Origin: Solidesulfovibrio magneticus RS-1
GTDB taxonomy: Bacteria; Desulfobacterota; Desulfovibrionia; Desulfovibrionales; Desulfovibrionaceae
Direction of reading: 5' to 3'
Assembly: GCF_000010665.1 (NCBI RefSeq)
Contig: NC_012796.1
Location: 2,137,501 to 2,201,500 of the forward strand
DNA length: 64,000 nt
Shown: in pieces, positions 1 to 8,321 of the stretch
Layout of the letters: each line of letters opens with the position of its first letter
Position numbering within the stretch: the first letter of the stretch is position 1
Position numbers and translations under genes: made by a program
The notes under the pieces: generated by a model
Told to the model about the DNA's origin: nothing
Database searches by the model: none
The model's input: only the letters and a program-made list of their open reading frames with translations

Positions 1-4
1 TCTT

Positions 5-550
5 CTAGCGGAAAAAGTCCTCGTCGGAGGCGGGCGTCGCCTGTTGGACCGGCGGCGGGACGTCGTCGCCCAAGACCCGGGAAAGGTCGTGTATCTCGTC
101 GCTGGAAAACACCTTGTCCACATCAAGAACGAGGAGAAACCGGTCACCGTGTTTGCCGATGCCCCGAATGAAGTCGGCCCGCACGGCCGCGCCCATGCGG
201 GGCGGCGGATCAATGCGGTCGGTTTCCAGTTCAAGCACTTCCTTGACCGAGTCGGCCAGGGCGCCCATGACGGACAGGGCGTCGTCTTTTTTGATTTCCA
301 CGATGACGATGCGGGTGTTGAGCGTGCGCTCCACCTGTCCCAGGCCGAATTTCATACGCAGATCGACCACGGGCACGGCGCTGCCGCGCACGTTGACCAC
401 GCCACGCATGTATTCCGGCGTCTGGGGAATGCGGGTGATGTCCGTGTAGTCAAGGATTTCCCTGACGGAAAAGATGTCGATGGCGAAAAGCTCATTGCCA
501 AGGGTCAGCGTCAAAAAACGCTGGCTGCCGTACTGGGCGTCCTGGGCCAT
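5..550 (-). CDS. cheW: CheW chemotaxis coupling protein
   Basis: A 181-residue protein made of a single CheW-like beta-barrel domain, which in chemotaxis arrays couples chemoreceptors to the histidine kinase CheA in the cytoplasm. Visible landmarks are the opening strands (RFLTLTLGNELFAIDI), the VREIL and RIPQTPEYMRGVVNVRG stretch and the VPVVDLRMKFG strand, all standard for CheW. The reading frame stays open far upstream, but the ATG at 550 is preferred because GGGAG lies about 7 bases before it and the protein then begins directly with the domain. The acidic Pro-rich tail (about 20 residues) is an extension beyond the fold. No cheA or receptor gene adjoins it here; the only chemoreceptor in the window is at 54-56 kb. 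Confidence 0.93.
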   Translation of the reverse strand: MAQDAQYGSQRFLTLTLGNELFAIDIFSVREILDYTDITRIPQTPEYMRGVVNVRGSAVPVVDLRMKFGLGQVERTLNTRIVIVEIKKDDALSVMGALADSVKEVLELETDRIDPPPRMGAAVRADFIRGIGKHGDRFLLVLDVDKVFSSDEIHDLSRVLGDDVPPPVQQATPASDEDFFR

Positions 551-736
551 GGGATGCTCCCTTGTATCGCGGCTTAACGGGCGTTTTGTGGGACAAAAAG
601 GTCCACTACCTTCTAGCCTACTCGTAATTCGGCAGAATGACAACGCCTTTTTTACTTTTCTTGAGCGCAACGCCCTCTTTTTGCAAGGAGCGGGCAGCCG
701 CCCTGGTCGGGACTGCTCCTGATGGCGGCACTCCAC

Positions 737-769
737 TTTTCCGTTTTTTTCCTTTATAGTAACGGAAAA
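737..769. promoter_or_regulatory. 9-bp perfect inverted repeat over a promoter-like site
   Basis: TTTTCCGTT (737-745) and AACGGAAAA (761-769) are perfect reverse complements separated by 15 bases. A TATAGT hexamer (755-760) that resembles a -10 box lies in the spacer and the Shine-Dalgarno of the next gene follows directly. This could be an operator or a 5'-UTR hairpin controlling the gene at 783. The symmetry is seen; the role is inference. Confidence 0.45.
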
Positions 770-782
770 GGGAGAGGACGCC

Positions 783-1289
783 ATGCCGCCGAAAAACGCC
801 ACCGCCGCCGCCGTAGGCAAGACCCTGGCAGATCGCCGTGAACAGGCCCGAGAAGCCGCCCTCAAGGAACTGCGGGCGCTGCGTGGCGACCTCAACACCC
901 TTGAGGCCGTGCTCACCGGCAAACGCAAGAAATCTGATTTTTCGCCGTTCGACGTGGTGCATGGCGCTTTCGAAATTTTCCGCCACGCCGCCTCGGTCTT
1001 CGAGGCCGAAGACATGCTGGCCGCCTGCGCCCGGGAGCTCGAAGCGGCCAAGGCTCAAGACTATCTCCAGCGCCATGGGGCCAACGACCTGGTCAAGCCG
1101 GCCGGCTGGCACTGGATTTCCCCGCGCGGGGAAATGCATTTTCTCGGCAAGTCCGACGACGCCGACAAGGCTGCGGCCAAGCTGGCCGAGCTGCTCCAGG
1201 CCGGTCGCCGGCCCAAGCGCAAGGACAAGGCCGACGGCCAGACTGAGGCCGAACCCGCTGCTCCGATCCCGGCTCAGATCGAAGCGTAA
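783..1289 (+). CDS. hypothetical protein, charged helical
   Basis: A 168-residue soluble protein of unknown function. No signal peptide or membrane segment is visible. The N-terminal 60 residues are Arg/Lys/Glu/Ala rich and probably helical. The central part (PFDVVHGAFEIFRHAAS) is more hydrophobic, and a compact motif around GWHWISPRGEMHFLG follows. The C-terminus is a Lys/Pro/Ala tail. The start ATG has a good Shine-Dalgarno (GGGAGAGG) and a palindromic promoter-like region upstream. Its stop codon overlaps the start of the next gene (TAATG), so the two are probably co-transcribed. I do not recognise the family. Confidence 0.75.
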   Translation: MPPKNATAAAVGKTLADRREQAREAALKELRALRGDLNTLEAVLTGKRKKSDFSPFDVVHGAFEIFRHAASVFEAEDMLAACARELEAAKAQDYLQRHGANDLVKPAGWHWISPRGEMHFLGKSDDADKAAAKLAELLQAGRRPKRKDKADGQTEAEPAAPIPAQIEA

Positions 1290-2563
1290 TGGATACGTCC
1301 GGCGACACCAGCATGACGTGGCTGCGACGTTTTGGCGCGGCGGGGTTACTGGTCCTGGCCCTGGCCGGCTGCTCCGAGGAACCTGCCGGCGAAGTCGAGC
1401 GCGGCCCGGCCGGCAAGACCCCGGTGGTGCGCCCCGAGGATGTCCACGGCCAGGGAGCCGGCCGGGCCGCCGCCGTCCTGGCCCCGGATTACCGCCAGGA
1501 CATGAAGCCGGGCGTCACCGACCCGCCGGCCGCAGCCAAGGCCCCCGCCGAACCCGCCGGCCGTCTTTTCGCGGCCAAGCCCGGCCAGCCCGCGGCTGCA
1601 CCGCCCGCGGCTGCACCGCCCGCGGCTGCACCGCCCGCCGCGCCAGGTCAGCCTCCGGCCATCTCGACTTTCCCGGTCCAGCCCCCGGCCGTCCCGGCGG
1701 GAGGCGCCCAGTCCGCGCCGTCGCCCGTGCTCATCACCCCAACGCCCGCCGGCCCGACGCCGGCCGCCGTGGTCACCGCCGCTCCTGCGGCCGTTGCCCC
1801 TTCGCCTGCCGCTGCACCAGCTGTCGCCGCGCAGTCCGCCGCCATGCCCCAGGCTGTCCAGACGCCCCAGCCCGGCCCGGGCCAGCGGCCCTCGACCGGT
1901 TTCCCGGTGGAGGAGGCCCGCCAGCTCCTGCTGGTCACAGCCGCCGACGCCCAGGCCGACAAGGGCACGCTGCGGCGGTATACCCGCACCGGCCCGGGCG
2001 CGCCCTGGGTCGAGGCCGGCCAGCCGGTCCCCTGCCGCCTGGGCCGCAAGGGTCTGGGCCAGGGCCGTGGTCTGGCTATGGCGCTCTCCGGCGGACCGGC
2101 CAAGCGCGAAGGCGACGGCCGCACGCCGGCCGGCGTGTTCCCGATTCCGGCCGCCTTTGGCTACGCCTCGGCCGAGGACGCGGCCAAGGCCGGCGTGCGC
2201 TTGCCCTATGTGGCAATAAGCGACCGGACATCGTGCGTCACCGATGCCGGTTCGCCGCTTTTCGGCAAGGTGGTGGGGCCGGGTGAGCGGCCCGAGGGCG
2301 GGGTGCGCCAGGATCGCATGGTGCGCGACGACGGGGCCAATGCCTGGGGCGTGGTCATCGGCCACAATGCCGGCGCGGCCGATCCCCAGGCCGGAACATG
2401 CATTTTTCTCAACGTGCGTCCGGCCGGCGGGCCGGCCACCGGTGGCAGCGTGGGCATCCCGGCCGAGGCCGCCGCCGCCCTGGCCGCTTGGCTCGATCCG
2501 GCGGCCAGGCCCGTGGTGGCGGTTCTGCCCGAGGCCGAGGCCAAGGCCTGGGGCCTGCCCTGA
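1289..2563 (+). CDS. L,D-transpeptidase (YkuD-fold) lipoprotein lacking both catalytic residues
   Basis: A 424-residue protein with a lipoprotein signal (lipobox LALAGC), a long Ala/Pro-rich linker (about residues 50-200, with three tandem AAPP units) and a C-terminal domain resembling the COG3786 class of L,D-transpeptidases. Family landmarks are KREGDGRTPAGVFPI, the RLPYVAISDR strand, WGVVIGHN and GTCIFLNV. In active members the last block reads IFLH with the catalytic His, followed by T-x-GC with the nucleophilic Cys. Here the DNA gives IFLN (AAC) and TGGSVGI (AGC), so both His and Cys are replaced. The protein is therefore probably an envelope-anchored pseudoenzyme, for example peptidoglycan binding. 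An alternative start is the ATG at 1313, which gives a more compact signal peptide. Confidence 0.75.
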   Translation: MDTSGDTSMTWLRRFGAAGLLVLALAGCSEEPAGEVERGPAGKTPVVRPEDVHGQGAGRAAAVLAPDYRQDMKPGVTDPPAAAKAPAEPAGRLFAAKPGQPAAAPPAAAPPAAAPPAAPGQPPAISTFPVQPPAVPAGGAQSAPSPVLITPTPAGPTPAAVVTAAPAAVAPSPAAAPAVAAQSAAMPQAVQTPQPGPGQRPSTGFPVEEARQLLLVTAADAQADKGTLRRYTRTGPGAPWVEAGQPVPCRLGRKGLGQGRGLAMALSGGPAKREGDGRTPAGVFPIPAAFGYASAEDAAKAGVRLPYVAISDRTSCVTDAGSPLFGKVVGPGERPEGGVRQDRMVRDDGANAWGVVIGHNAGAADPQAGTCIFLNVRPAGGPATGGSVGIPAEAAAALAAWLDPAARPVVAVLPEAEAKAWGLP

Positions 2564-2652
2564 GCGTCGTGCGCGGCTGGCGAATGACGGCGGGCCGGGT
2601 AACATGGGGCGAGGGCGCTCGCCACGCGTCGCGTCCACGAAACGGGTCTCTT

Positions 2653-2670
2653 GGCGTTTCGCGGACAACA
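2653..2670. repeat. 18-bp dispersed repeat, copy 1
   Basis: GGCGTTTCGCGGACAACA occurs here, between two convergent genes, and again exactly at 58273-58290, in another intergenic space. Function unknown. Confidence 0.4.
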
Positions 2671-2725
2671 CGCAAACCATAGGAGTCCTCAATAACGGCC
2701 TTCGTCTCCATGAACAGGCCCGACC

Positions 2726-3214
2726 CTAGGCCCGGCCTCGGGACAGGATGCGCTCGATGACGGCGGTGGTGGATAGCCCCGGAACCAGGGGCAGGCTGAC
2801 GACCCGGCCGCCCCGGGCCGCCACCGCCTCGCCGCCGACGATGGACGCCACCGGCCAGTCGCCGCCCTTGACCAGGACATCAGGCGCAACGGCCAGGATG
2901 AGTTCAAGCGGCGTGTCTTCCGCAAAAAGCGACACGTAGTCCACGCAAGCCAGCGATGCCAGGACATAGGCCCGCTGGGCCTCGGGCGTCACCGGCCGGC
3001 TTGCCCCCTTGAGCCGGGCCACCGAGGCGTCGTCGTTAAGCCCCACCACGAGCAGGTCGCCCAGGGCCCGGGCTCGGGCCAGGAGATCGGCGTGGCCGGC
3101 GTGGAGCAGGTCGAAGCAGCCGTTGGTGAAAACCACGGTGCGCCCCGGCCGCGCCTTGGCGATGGCGGCAGCCAGGGCGTAGCGGTCAAGGATCTTGTCG
3201 TGCTCAAATGTCAT
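2726..3214 (-). CDS. rfaE2: D-glycero-beta-D-manno-heptose 1-phosphate adenylyltransferase
   Basis: A 162-residue nucleotidyltransferase matching the C-terminal (HldE2/RfaE2) domain of the bifunctional heptose enzyme. It transfers AMP to heptose-1-phosphate to make ADP-heptose for the lipopolysaccharide inner core. The cytidylyltransferase-type signature [17 protein letters not shown] is present (HxGH is HAGH), as are [19 protein letters not shown] and LVKGGDW. The length fits a stand-alone domain; no kinase domain (RfaE1) adjoins. The start at 3214 gives MTFEHDK and overlaps the stop of the upstream YkgJ gene by 11 bases, so the two are co-transcribed. The longer open frame to 3328 lies inside that gene and is not used. 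Confidence 0.9.
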   Translation of the reverse strand: MTFEHDKILDRYALAAAIAKARPGRTVVFTNGCFDLLHAGHADLLARARALGDLLVVGLNDDASVARLKGASRPVTPEAQRAYVLASLACVDYVSLFAEDTPLELILAVAPDVLVKGGDWPVASIVGGEAVAARGGRVVSLPLVPGLSTTAVIERILSRGRA

Positions 3215-4010
3215 GGCGCTTGCGGCGAAGGCGTTCCTGACGACCGAAAAAGACCAGCTCCAGCCAGTCCAGGCCGAATTCCAACGCGGCTTCCTCATCG
3301 GCCATGATCCGGGCCTGCCGCTCGGCATCGATTTCCACCAGATTGAAGATGCCCATCTTCCCGATAAGGTCCCGGAACTCGTCGGGCAGGTACTGGGCCA
3401 GCCAGACCATCTGGATCTGCTTGGGGGACAAGCCCACGCCCTTGCCGCGCGTGAGCGCCATGAGGAACATGTAGCGGTCGTTGAAGCGGTTGTAGACGGC
3501 CAGATCCTGGTCGGTCAGCCACTGGGCCGAGCTCCAGTCGCGCGATTCCTCGAAGCCCCGGCAGTGCGGCTCCTGGACGATGAAGAACTGTTCGATGACG
3601 CCGCCGTCGTCGTCGAGCTTGGTGGCCCGGCCCAGGGGATAGGTGCGGCAGGCTCCGGGACGGTCGCCGTAGACCTTGCAGCCCTCGGGCGAGACAAAGG
3701 GGCAGCGTTTGGCCCGCTCCTCGCGCATCTTGAGGTGCAGCATGGGAAAGCCGGTGTCCGGGGCTTCGAAGCGGCGGGCGAAGTGGTTCATGAAGTCGAC
3801 CGGGCTGACGCCAAGGGCCCGGCGCAGCCGCAAGGCGTCGTAGGGCGTGAGCATGAGCGTCAGGTCCGAGCAGCAGGCGTTGAAGCAGGGCACTTCGGGA
3901 TGGCAGGCGAAGCGGAAGGTTTCGTCGGCCGTGAGCTCGGGCAGGGATTTGAGAAACGCCTCGGTGGCGTCGGCCTCGTTTTCGGCCAGGGCGTCGTTTA
4001 AGTCTTTCAT
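3204..4010 (-). CDS. YkgJ family cysteine-cluster protein
   Basis: A 268-residue cytoplasmic protein of the YkgJ/CxxCxxCC zinc- or iron-binding family. The cysteine pattern is clear: CFNACCSDL near residue 45, then [26 protein letters not shown], and a later EPHCRGF. In this family the cysteines are thought to bind a metal or Fe-S cluster, but no reaction is established. It is the first gene of a two-gene unit with rfaE2, overlapping it by 11 bases. The C-terminal 90 residues, rich in aromatic and charged residues, extend beyond the cluster domain. Confidence 0.88.
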   Translation of the reverse strand: MKDLNDALAENEADATEAFLKSLPELTADETFRFACHPEVPCFNACCSDLTLMLTPYDALRLRRALGVSPVDFMNHFARRFEAPDTGFPMLHLKMREERAKRCPFVSPEGCKVYGDRPGACRTYPLGRATKLDDDGGVIEQFFIVQEPHCRGFEESRDWSSAQWLTDQDLAVYNRFNDRYMFLMALTRGKGVGLSPKQIQMVWLAQYLPDEFRDLIGKMGIFNLVEIDAERQARIMADEEAALEFGLDWLELVFFGRQERLRRKRHDI

Positions 4011-4174
4011 GGCGGCTATGCTCCTTGGCCGATGCCTTTAGCCCCGGGCGGCGTCCCTTGGCAACCGCCGTGGCGGCTCGCCTTGACAGGGCGTTGAAAA
4101 ACGGGAAGCTTCCCCTAATTGGTCGTACGCCCGAGGGCGCGGCCTGATGTTTTTCATGCTGTCGGACGGGACTG

Positions 4175-4657
4175 ATGGCCCGTTTTGCGGCCAATCACGC
4201 GCGCAACGCCCCGCAGCAAGGGACGCGGCGCGCCGGGGACAGGATGCTGCCGGGTTTTTCCTTGCGCATAGCCAACCGCCTGCTGGAACTAGACCGCGTG
4301 GCCGACGCCGTGGAAGCCTTCGGCGAGGCCCATGGCCTCTCCGCCAAGCTGCGCTACCAGCTCCGTCTGGTTCTGGACGAACTGCTCACCAACACCATCT
4401 CTTATGGCTATGCCGATGACGGGGAACACGGCATCCATGTGGGCATGGCCGAGGAGGGCGGGCGGCTGCGTTTTCTCCTGGAAGACGATGCCCGGCCCTT
4501 CGATCCGCTGACGGCCCGGATTCCCGACGTGAATGCGCCGGTGGACGAACGGCCCATCGGCGGGCTTGGCATCCATCTCGTGCGCACCATCATGGACCGG
4601 GTGGCCTACGAGCGCGTGGGCGGTCTTAACCGCCTGGTGCTGGAAAAAGACATTTGA
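4175..4657 (+). CDS. RsbW-type anti-sigma factor / serine kinase (HATPase)
   Basis: A 160-residue ATP-binding protein of the RsbW/SpoIIAB class, which phosphorylates and sequesters STAS-domain partners in partner-switching networks. The N-box is LDELLTNTISYGY, with both Glu and Asn present. The G1-like motif is EDDARPFDP, and the GLGIHLVRTIMD helix and the closing NRLVLEK strand are typical. The start may be ATG 4175 or ATG 4244 (MLPGFSL); the first 23 residues of the long form are low-complexity and both sites have purine-rich leaders. It lies 19 bases before a STAS protein, its expected partner. Confidence 0.88.
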   Translation: MARFAANHARNAPQQGTRRAGDRMLPGFSLRIANRLLELDRVADAVEAFGEAHGLSAKLRYQLRLVLDELLTNTISYGYADDGEHGIHVGMAEEGGRLRFLLEDDARPFDPLTARIPDVNAPVDERPIGGLGIHLVRTIMDRVAYERVGGLNRLVLEKDI

Positions 4658-4676
4658 CATCGACAAAGGGGGCGAC

Positions 4677-5012
4677 ATGCAACTCGTGGAGAAGGAGAGC
4701 GGCGAGGTCACGGTGTTGGAGCTGGGCGGCCGGCTCGACAGCAACACCTCCAAGGTGCTCGAGGACAAGGTGATGGAGATTCTGGGCCAGGGCAAAAAGA
4801 AGGTGCTCATGGATTTCGCCGACGTGGACTACATCAATTCCACCGGCCTTCGCGTGCTGCTTCTGGCCTTGCAGCAGCTCAAAAAGGTTCAGGGCAAGCT
4901 GGTCTTGTCCTCTATCAAGGACTACATGAAGGAAGTCTTCGAGATTTCCGGCTACACCGAGATCTTTCCGATCTTTCCGACCCAGGAAGAGGCCCTGGCC
5001 AATTTTTCCTGA
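4677..5012 (+). CDS. STAS-domain anti-sigma factor antagonist
   Basis: A 111-residue single-domain STAS protein (SpoIIAA/RsbV type). In partner switching the unphosphorylated form binds the RsbW-like kinase, and phosphorylation of a conserved Ser blocks binding. The motif DYINSTGLRVLLLAL supplies that Ser at the start of the signature helix. The opening LELGGRLDSNTS and the closing FEISGYTEIFPIF are standard. The start ATG is preceded by AAAGGGGG. It follows the kinase gene by 19 bases, so the two form a module; the sigma factor or phosphatase that it answers to is not in the neighbourhood. Confidence 0.93.
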   Translation: MQLVEKESGEVTVLELGGRLDSNTSKVLEDKVMEILGQGKKKVLMDFADVDYINSTGLRVLLLALQQLKKVQGKLVLSSIKDYMKEVFEISGYTEIFPIFPTQEEALANFS

Positions 5013-5037
5013 TCCCCGACCGCCGAGAGGAGGACGG

Positions 5038-5685
5038 ATGATGCCAAGACCCGTTAACGCGCCGGCCTGGCTCGCCCTGGCCGCGACCATGGCCTTTACG
5101 CTGCTGCTGGCGGGCCGGCCGGCCCTGGCCGCCGAAGCCCCGAGTTCCCTGGCCGGCATCCGCCTCGGGGCCACGGTCGAGGAGCAGGCGGCCAAGCTTG
5201 TGCCCACTGAAGCCAACAAGACCTTTCATCGGCCGGCTCTTGGCATCATGCCCGTGGCCGCCCTCAAGGGCTTTCGCAGCGGCTATGTCGACTACGGCAT
5301 GTGCGCGGCCAAGGGGCGGGTGGTGCGGATCAAGATGAACTACGCCGACGATTCGTTGGAGTTTTTCAATCGTATCCTGGAAGCCCTCAAGAAACGCTAC
5401 GGCGAGCCCAAGGAGTGGCGCGGCAACGCCTTTGGCACCCTGCGCACCTGGAAATGGAGCCTCAAGTCCAAGGACCTGGGAGCGGTGAGCCTCATTCTCA
5501 TGCATTATGCCGGCGACGACGGGGCTTTTACCGACGGCAACTCCATCCGCATCGCCGCCACCGACCTGGTGCGCGCCGAGGAAGTGTGCCAGGCCGGCGC
5601 GACCACGGCCAAGAAGGACGAACCCAAGCCCGGCAAGGACGCCACCATTGAGGCCCTGGGCCTGGACTGTTTTTTGCCGCAATAG
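5038..5685 (+). CDS. secreted protein of unknown function (paralogue of 13279 gene)
   Basis: A 215-residue protein with a Sec signal peptide (hydrophobic core about 12-27, cleavage after a PALAA-like site). The mature part starts SLAGIRLGATVEEQ, contains GYVDYGMCAAKGRVVRIKMNY and ends with Cys residues about 20 and 4 positions from the ends of its last segments. It aligns by eye with the protein at 13279-13893: IAGIxxGA at the start, GYVxxGxCA with R-V-R residues, then F, L and RYG-P. The fold and role are unknown. The second ATG (5041) is better spaced from the AGGAGG and may be the true start. It follows the STAS gene by 25 bases and may share its transcript. Confidence 0.8.
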   Translation: MMPRPVNAPAWLALAATMAFTLLLAGRPALAAEAPSSLAGIRLGATVEEQAAKLVPTEANKTFHRPALGIMPVAALKGFRSGYVDYGMCAAKGRVVRIKMNYADDSLEFFNRILEALKKRYGEPKEWRGNAFGTLRTWKWSLKSKDLGAVSLILMHYAGDDGAFTDGNSIRIAATDLVRAEEVCQAGATTAKKDEPKPGKDATIEALGLDCFLPQ

Positions 5686-5766
5686 CTTAAACGCCATTCC
5701 CCGGCTTGTCCCAGGCGCGGCCGGCCGCGCCCACCGACGCCATGGCCGGCAAACTACGGGAGCGCT

Positions 5767-7476
5767 GTGACCACGACCTTGCTTGAAGCGCGCTATCTGG
5801 CCCTGCGCGGCGAACTGACCGGGCACCTGGGGCGGCTTTGCGAACTCCTGGCCGCCTGCGGCCGGCCCGAGGGCGCGGCCACGGCCCGCGCGCTCCTTGA
5901 GCACGCCGCCGAACCGTTTCTTTTCGTGGTGGTGGGCGAGGTCAAGGCCGGCAAGAGCAGCCTCATAAACGCCTTGCTCGGTGCCGAGGTCACGGATGTG
6001 GCTCCGGACCCCTGCACCGACCGCATCCGCGTCATCGGCCGGGAAGAGACCGTGGCTAAGGCCCCGTCCGGCGATCTGGTGGTGCGCGTGGCCGTGGACA
6101 ATCCGCTGCTCGACGGCTTGGCCATCGTGGACACACCGGGCGTGGACAGCATCATCGACCGCCACCAGGAGATCACCGAGGCATTTATTCCCCGGGCCGA
6201 TCTGGCGCTTTTCACCTTTTCCGTGCTCAATCCGTATTCCCGCTCAGCCTGGGAGTTTTTCGACCTCGTGGCCGGGGCCTGGGGCCGGCGCGTGGCCTTT
6301 GCCCTGACCATGGCCGATCTGGCCAGCCGTGAGCAGATCGCGGTCAATACCGGCCGGCTGCGCGAGCTGGCCCGGGAGCGGGGCGTCGAAGATCCGGTCG
6401 TTTTCCTCATTTCCTCGGAGAAAAGCCGCGCCGATCCCGAGGCCGGCGGCATTGAGGCCCTGCGCCGCCACATTCGTGAGCTGACCGCCGGGGGCGGGCA
6501 TTTTGCCGGCAAGCTCGACGCCACCAGGCGTTCGGCCCTGCGCCTGCTGCAGGAACTTGGCGAGAGCCTGGACGAACGCGGCCGGGAACTGGCCGCCGAC
6601 CAGGCCGAGGCCGAGCGCATCCGCTCGCGCCTGGACACGGCCCGGCTGGCCGCCGGCCGCGAGGCCGAGGTGCTGCGCACCCGGGTGGAGGCGGCCTACG
6701 CCCGATTGTCCGAGGCGTTTCTGGCCGCTTTTGCCGCTGAACTGACCTTGGGCGGGATGCTTGGCCGATCCGTCACGTCGCTGTGGCGGCGGGGCAAGGA
6801 CGCAGCTAGTCCGGCCAAGCGGCTGGCCGAACTGGGCGAAACCTTCGGGCGCGACCTGGAGCGCGAGGTGGAATCCATCGCCGCCGTGGGCGCGGCCCAC
6901 ATCTTCGAGAGCGTGTCGGGCTATGCCCGCATCCTTCTGGACGAGCTGCGCCTGCGTCGCTTGGCCTCGTCGCCGGCCCTTGGTGATCCGCTGTCCGGCG
7001 AGCGCGACCGGGTGCTGGCCGAGGTGGCCGGCCGGGTGGAGACCCTTTTAGCCGAAGGCGGCCCCATGGCCGGGCTTGACGCCAAGTCCGTCGCGGCCAT
7101 GGACCCCAGGGCGGCCATGGGCGGGGCGCTGGTGGTCCTGGGCACGATTTTCGCCGTGTCGGTCAAAAGCGCGGTCATCGACGTCACCGGCGGCGTGGTG
7201 GCCGCCCTGGGGGCGCTTATTGCCGGCAGCGCCCTCTACTGGCAGCGGCCCAAGGTCTTGCGCGAAATGCGCCGACGGCTGGCCCACGGCGGCGAGACCC
7301 TGCGACAGGAACTCGACGAGCGTCTCTCGGCCCGCCTCGACCGGGTCTTTCGGGAGCTGGCCGACCGGTTCGAGCCCTTTTTCAGTGACATCGCGGCCCG
7401 TGGCGAGACCCTGGCCGACTGTCGAACCCGGCGCGACGAACTGGACGAGGCCCTGCGCCGGTTTTCCACGCAGTGA
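5767..7476 (+). CDS. dynamin-family GTPase
   Basis: A 569-residue large GTPase of the bacterial dynamin-like group, which remodel or tether membranes. The start is GTG. G1 is GEVKAGKSS (near residue 57), G2 is the Thr in PCTDRIR, G3 is DTPGVDS, and the G4 position reads LTMADL, a degenerate TKxD. Two long helical stretches follow (about 250-300 and 330-420), consistent with a stalk. A hydrophobic hairpin near residues 455-495 (GGALVVLGTIFAV and VVAALGALIAGSALYW) resembles the membrane paddle of bacterial dynamins. It is a single gene with no partner dynamin next to it, although these proteins often come in pairs. Confidence 0.85.
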   Translation: MTTTLLEARYLALRGELTGHLGRLCELLAACGRPEGAATARALLEHAAEPFLFVVVGEVKAGKSSLINALLGAEVTDVAPDPCTDRIRVIGREETVAKAPSGDLVVRVAVDNPLLDGLAIVDTPGVDSIIDRHQEITEAFIPRADLALFTFSVLNPYSRSAWEFFDLVAGAWGRRVAFALTMADLASREQIAVNTGRLRELARERGVEDPVVFLISSEKSRADPEAGGIEALRRHIRELTAGGGHFAGKLDATRRSALRLLQELGESLDERGRELAADQAEAERIRSRLDTARLAAGREAEVLRTRVEAAYARLSEAFLAAFAAELTLGGMLGRSVTSLWRRGKDAASPAKRLAELGETFGRDLEREVESIAAVGAAHIFESVSGYARILLDELRLRRLASSPALGDPLSGERDRVLAEVAGRVETLLAEGGPMAGLDAKSVAAMDPRAAMGGALVVLGTIFAVSVKSAVIDVTGGVVAALGALIAGSALYWQRPKVLREMRRRLAHGGETLRQELDERLSARLDRVFRELADRFEPFFSDIAARGETLADCRTRRDELDEALRRFSTQ

Positions 7477-7616
7477 CTGGAGGCGGGCACGGGCTTTTCG
7501 CTCTGTGCGGCGTTTTTCGCGTCCGGGGGCTTCTTGGCCGGGCGTTCCTTCACCGTTCCTTCGAGGAACGGAGTCCAACGGCTGTCGGAGCCTTTGCCGC
7601 TTCTGGTGTTTTCCCT

Positions 7617-8048
7617 TCACCGGGCCGTGACGCCGGCCTCGCTTAAGTCGGGCGTCAGTCCGGCCAGGGCGGCGGCGTCGCGGCCGGCCACCAGCACCAC
7701 GGCGTTGAGGCGGAAGTATTTGTCGCGCCGGATGCGCGTGAGCGTCACGGCCGTGCCCGGCGGGAGTAGGGCGGTCATGGCTTGGCGGGCCTCCTCGGCC
7801 GTCTGGCGCACGGCCGGGTCCGGGTCGCGCCGTTCGGGCGCGTTCACCCCGGCCAGACGTACGCGTATCGCCTTGCCGATAACTGGAGGATACTCCGGGA
7901 TGTCCATCACCACCGTGTCGCCGTCGCACACCCGCACCACCACCGCTTGCACCTGGCCGAAATCCGCGCCGGCGGCGACAACAGGCCCGGATAACAGCCA
8001 GCAGAGGGCAAACAGCAGACAGGCGGCAGGGGATGGGCGCATGGGCAA
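7617..8048 (-). CDS. secreted thermonuclease-like (SNase) protein
   Basis: A 143-residue exported protein with a signal peptide (about 8-26) and one staphylococcal-nuclease OB-fold domain. The motifs are VCDGDTV (metal-binding Asp), RVRLAGVNAPE (equivalents of the catalytic Arg and Glu) and DKYFRLNAVVLV, which carries the second Arg position, although the usual YGR reads YFR. It is near the minimum length for the family. It would cleave nucleic acids in the periplasm with calcium. An AT-rich promoter-like stretch (8049-8100) precedes it. ATG 8042 is an alternative start. Confidence 0.85.
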   Translation of the reverse strand: MPMRPSPAACLLFALCWLLSGPVVAAGADFGQVQAVVVRVCDGDTVVMDIPEYPPVIGKAIRVRLAGVNAPERRDPDPAVRQTAEEARQAMTALLPPGTAVTLTRIRRDKYFRLNAVVLVAGRDAAALAGLTPDLSEAGVTAR

Positions 8049-8321
8049 GTTGTAATCGCTTATTTGATAAAATAGAATAGTAAATTTTCAATCTGTCTTG
8101 CCGCGACGACAGCTGGCCAGCGGCCACGGTGGGGGCAAACCGGCAAAAGGCTTCGCCGCAACCGGCGCACGACCGGCATGCGACCGTCTGGCCCCTACAA
8201 CCAGCTTGACAAGGCCCGCCGGTTTGGCGGAAGCTGCAAAGTCTTTCGCGACATGTACGGGGCATTGGCTTACGCCGCCCCTTGCGCCAACATTCCCGAT
8301 CAATCCATTCAGGGGGAGACG

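Noticed and set aside
1588-1640. A CRISPR-like array at the repeated GCCCGCGGCTGCACC units
   Set aside because: These are direct coding repeats for AAPP in a linker, without spacers. No CRISPR array or cas gene was seen in the window.
1346-2692. Long minus-strand open frames opposite the L,D-transpeptidase-fold gene
   Set aside because: They are shadows of high-GC coding DNA: Arg/Gly-rich, no family motifs, no ribosome site. The plus-strand frame has a lipobox and a clear domain.
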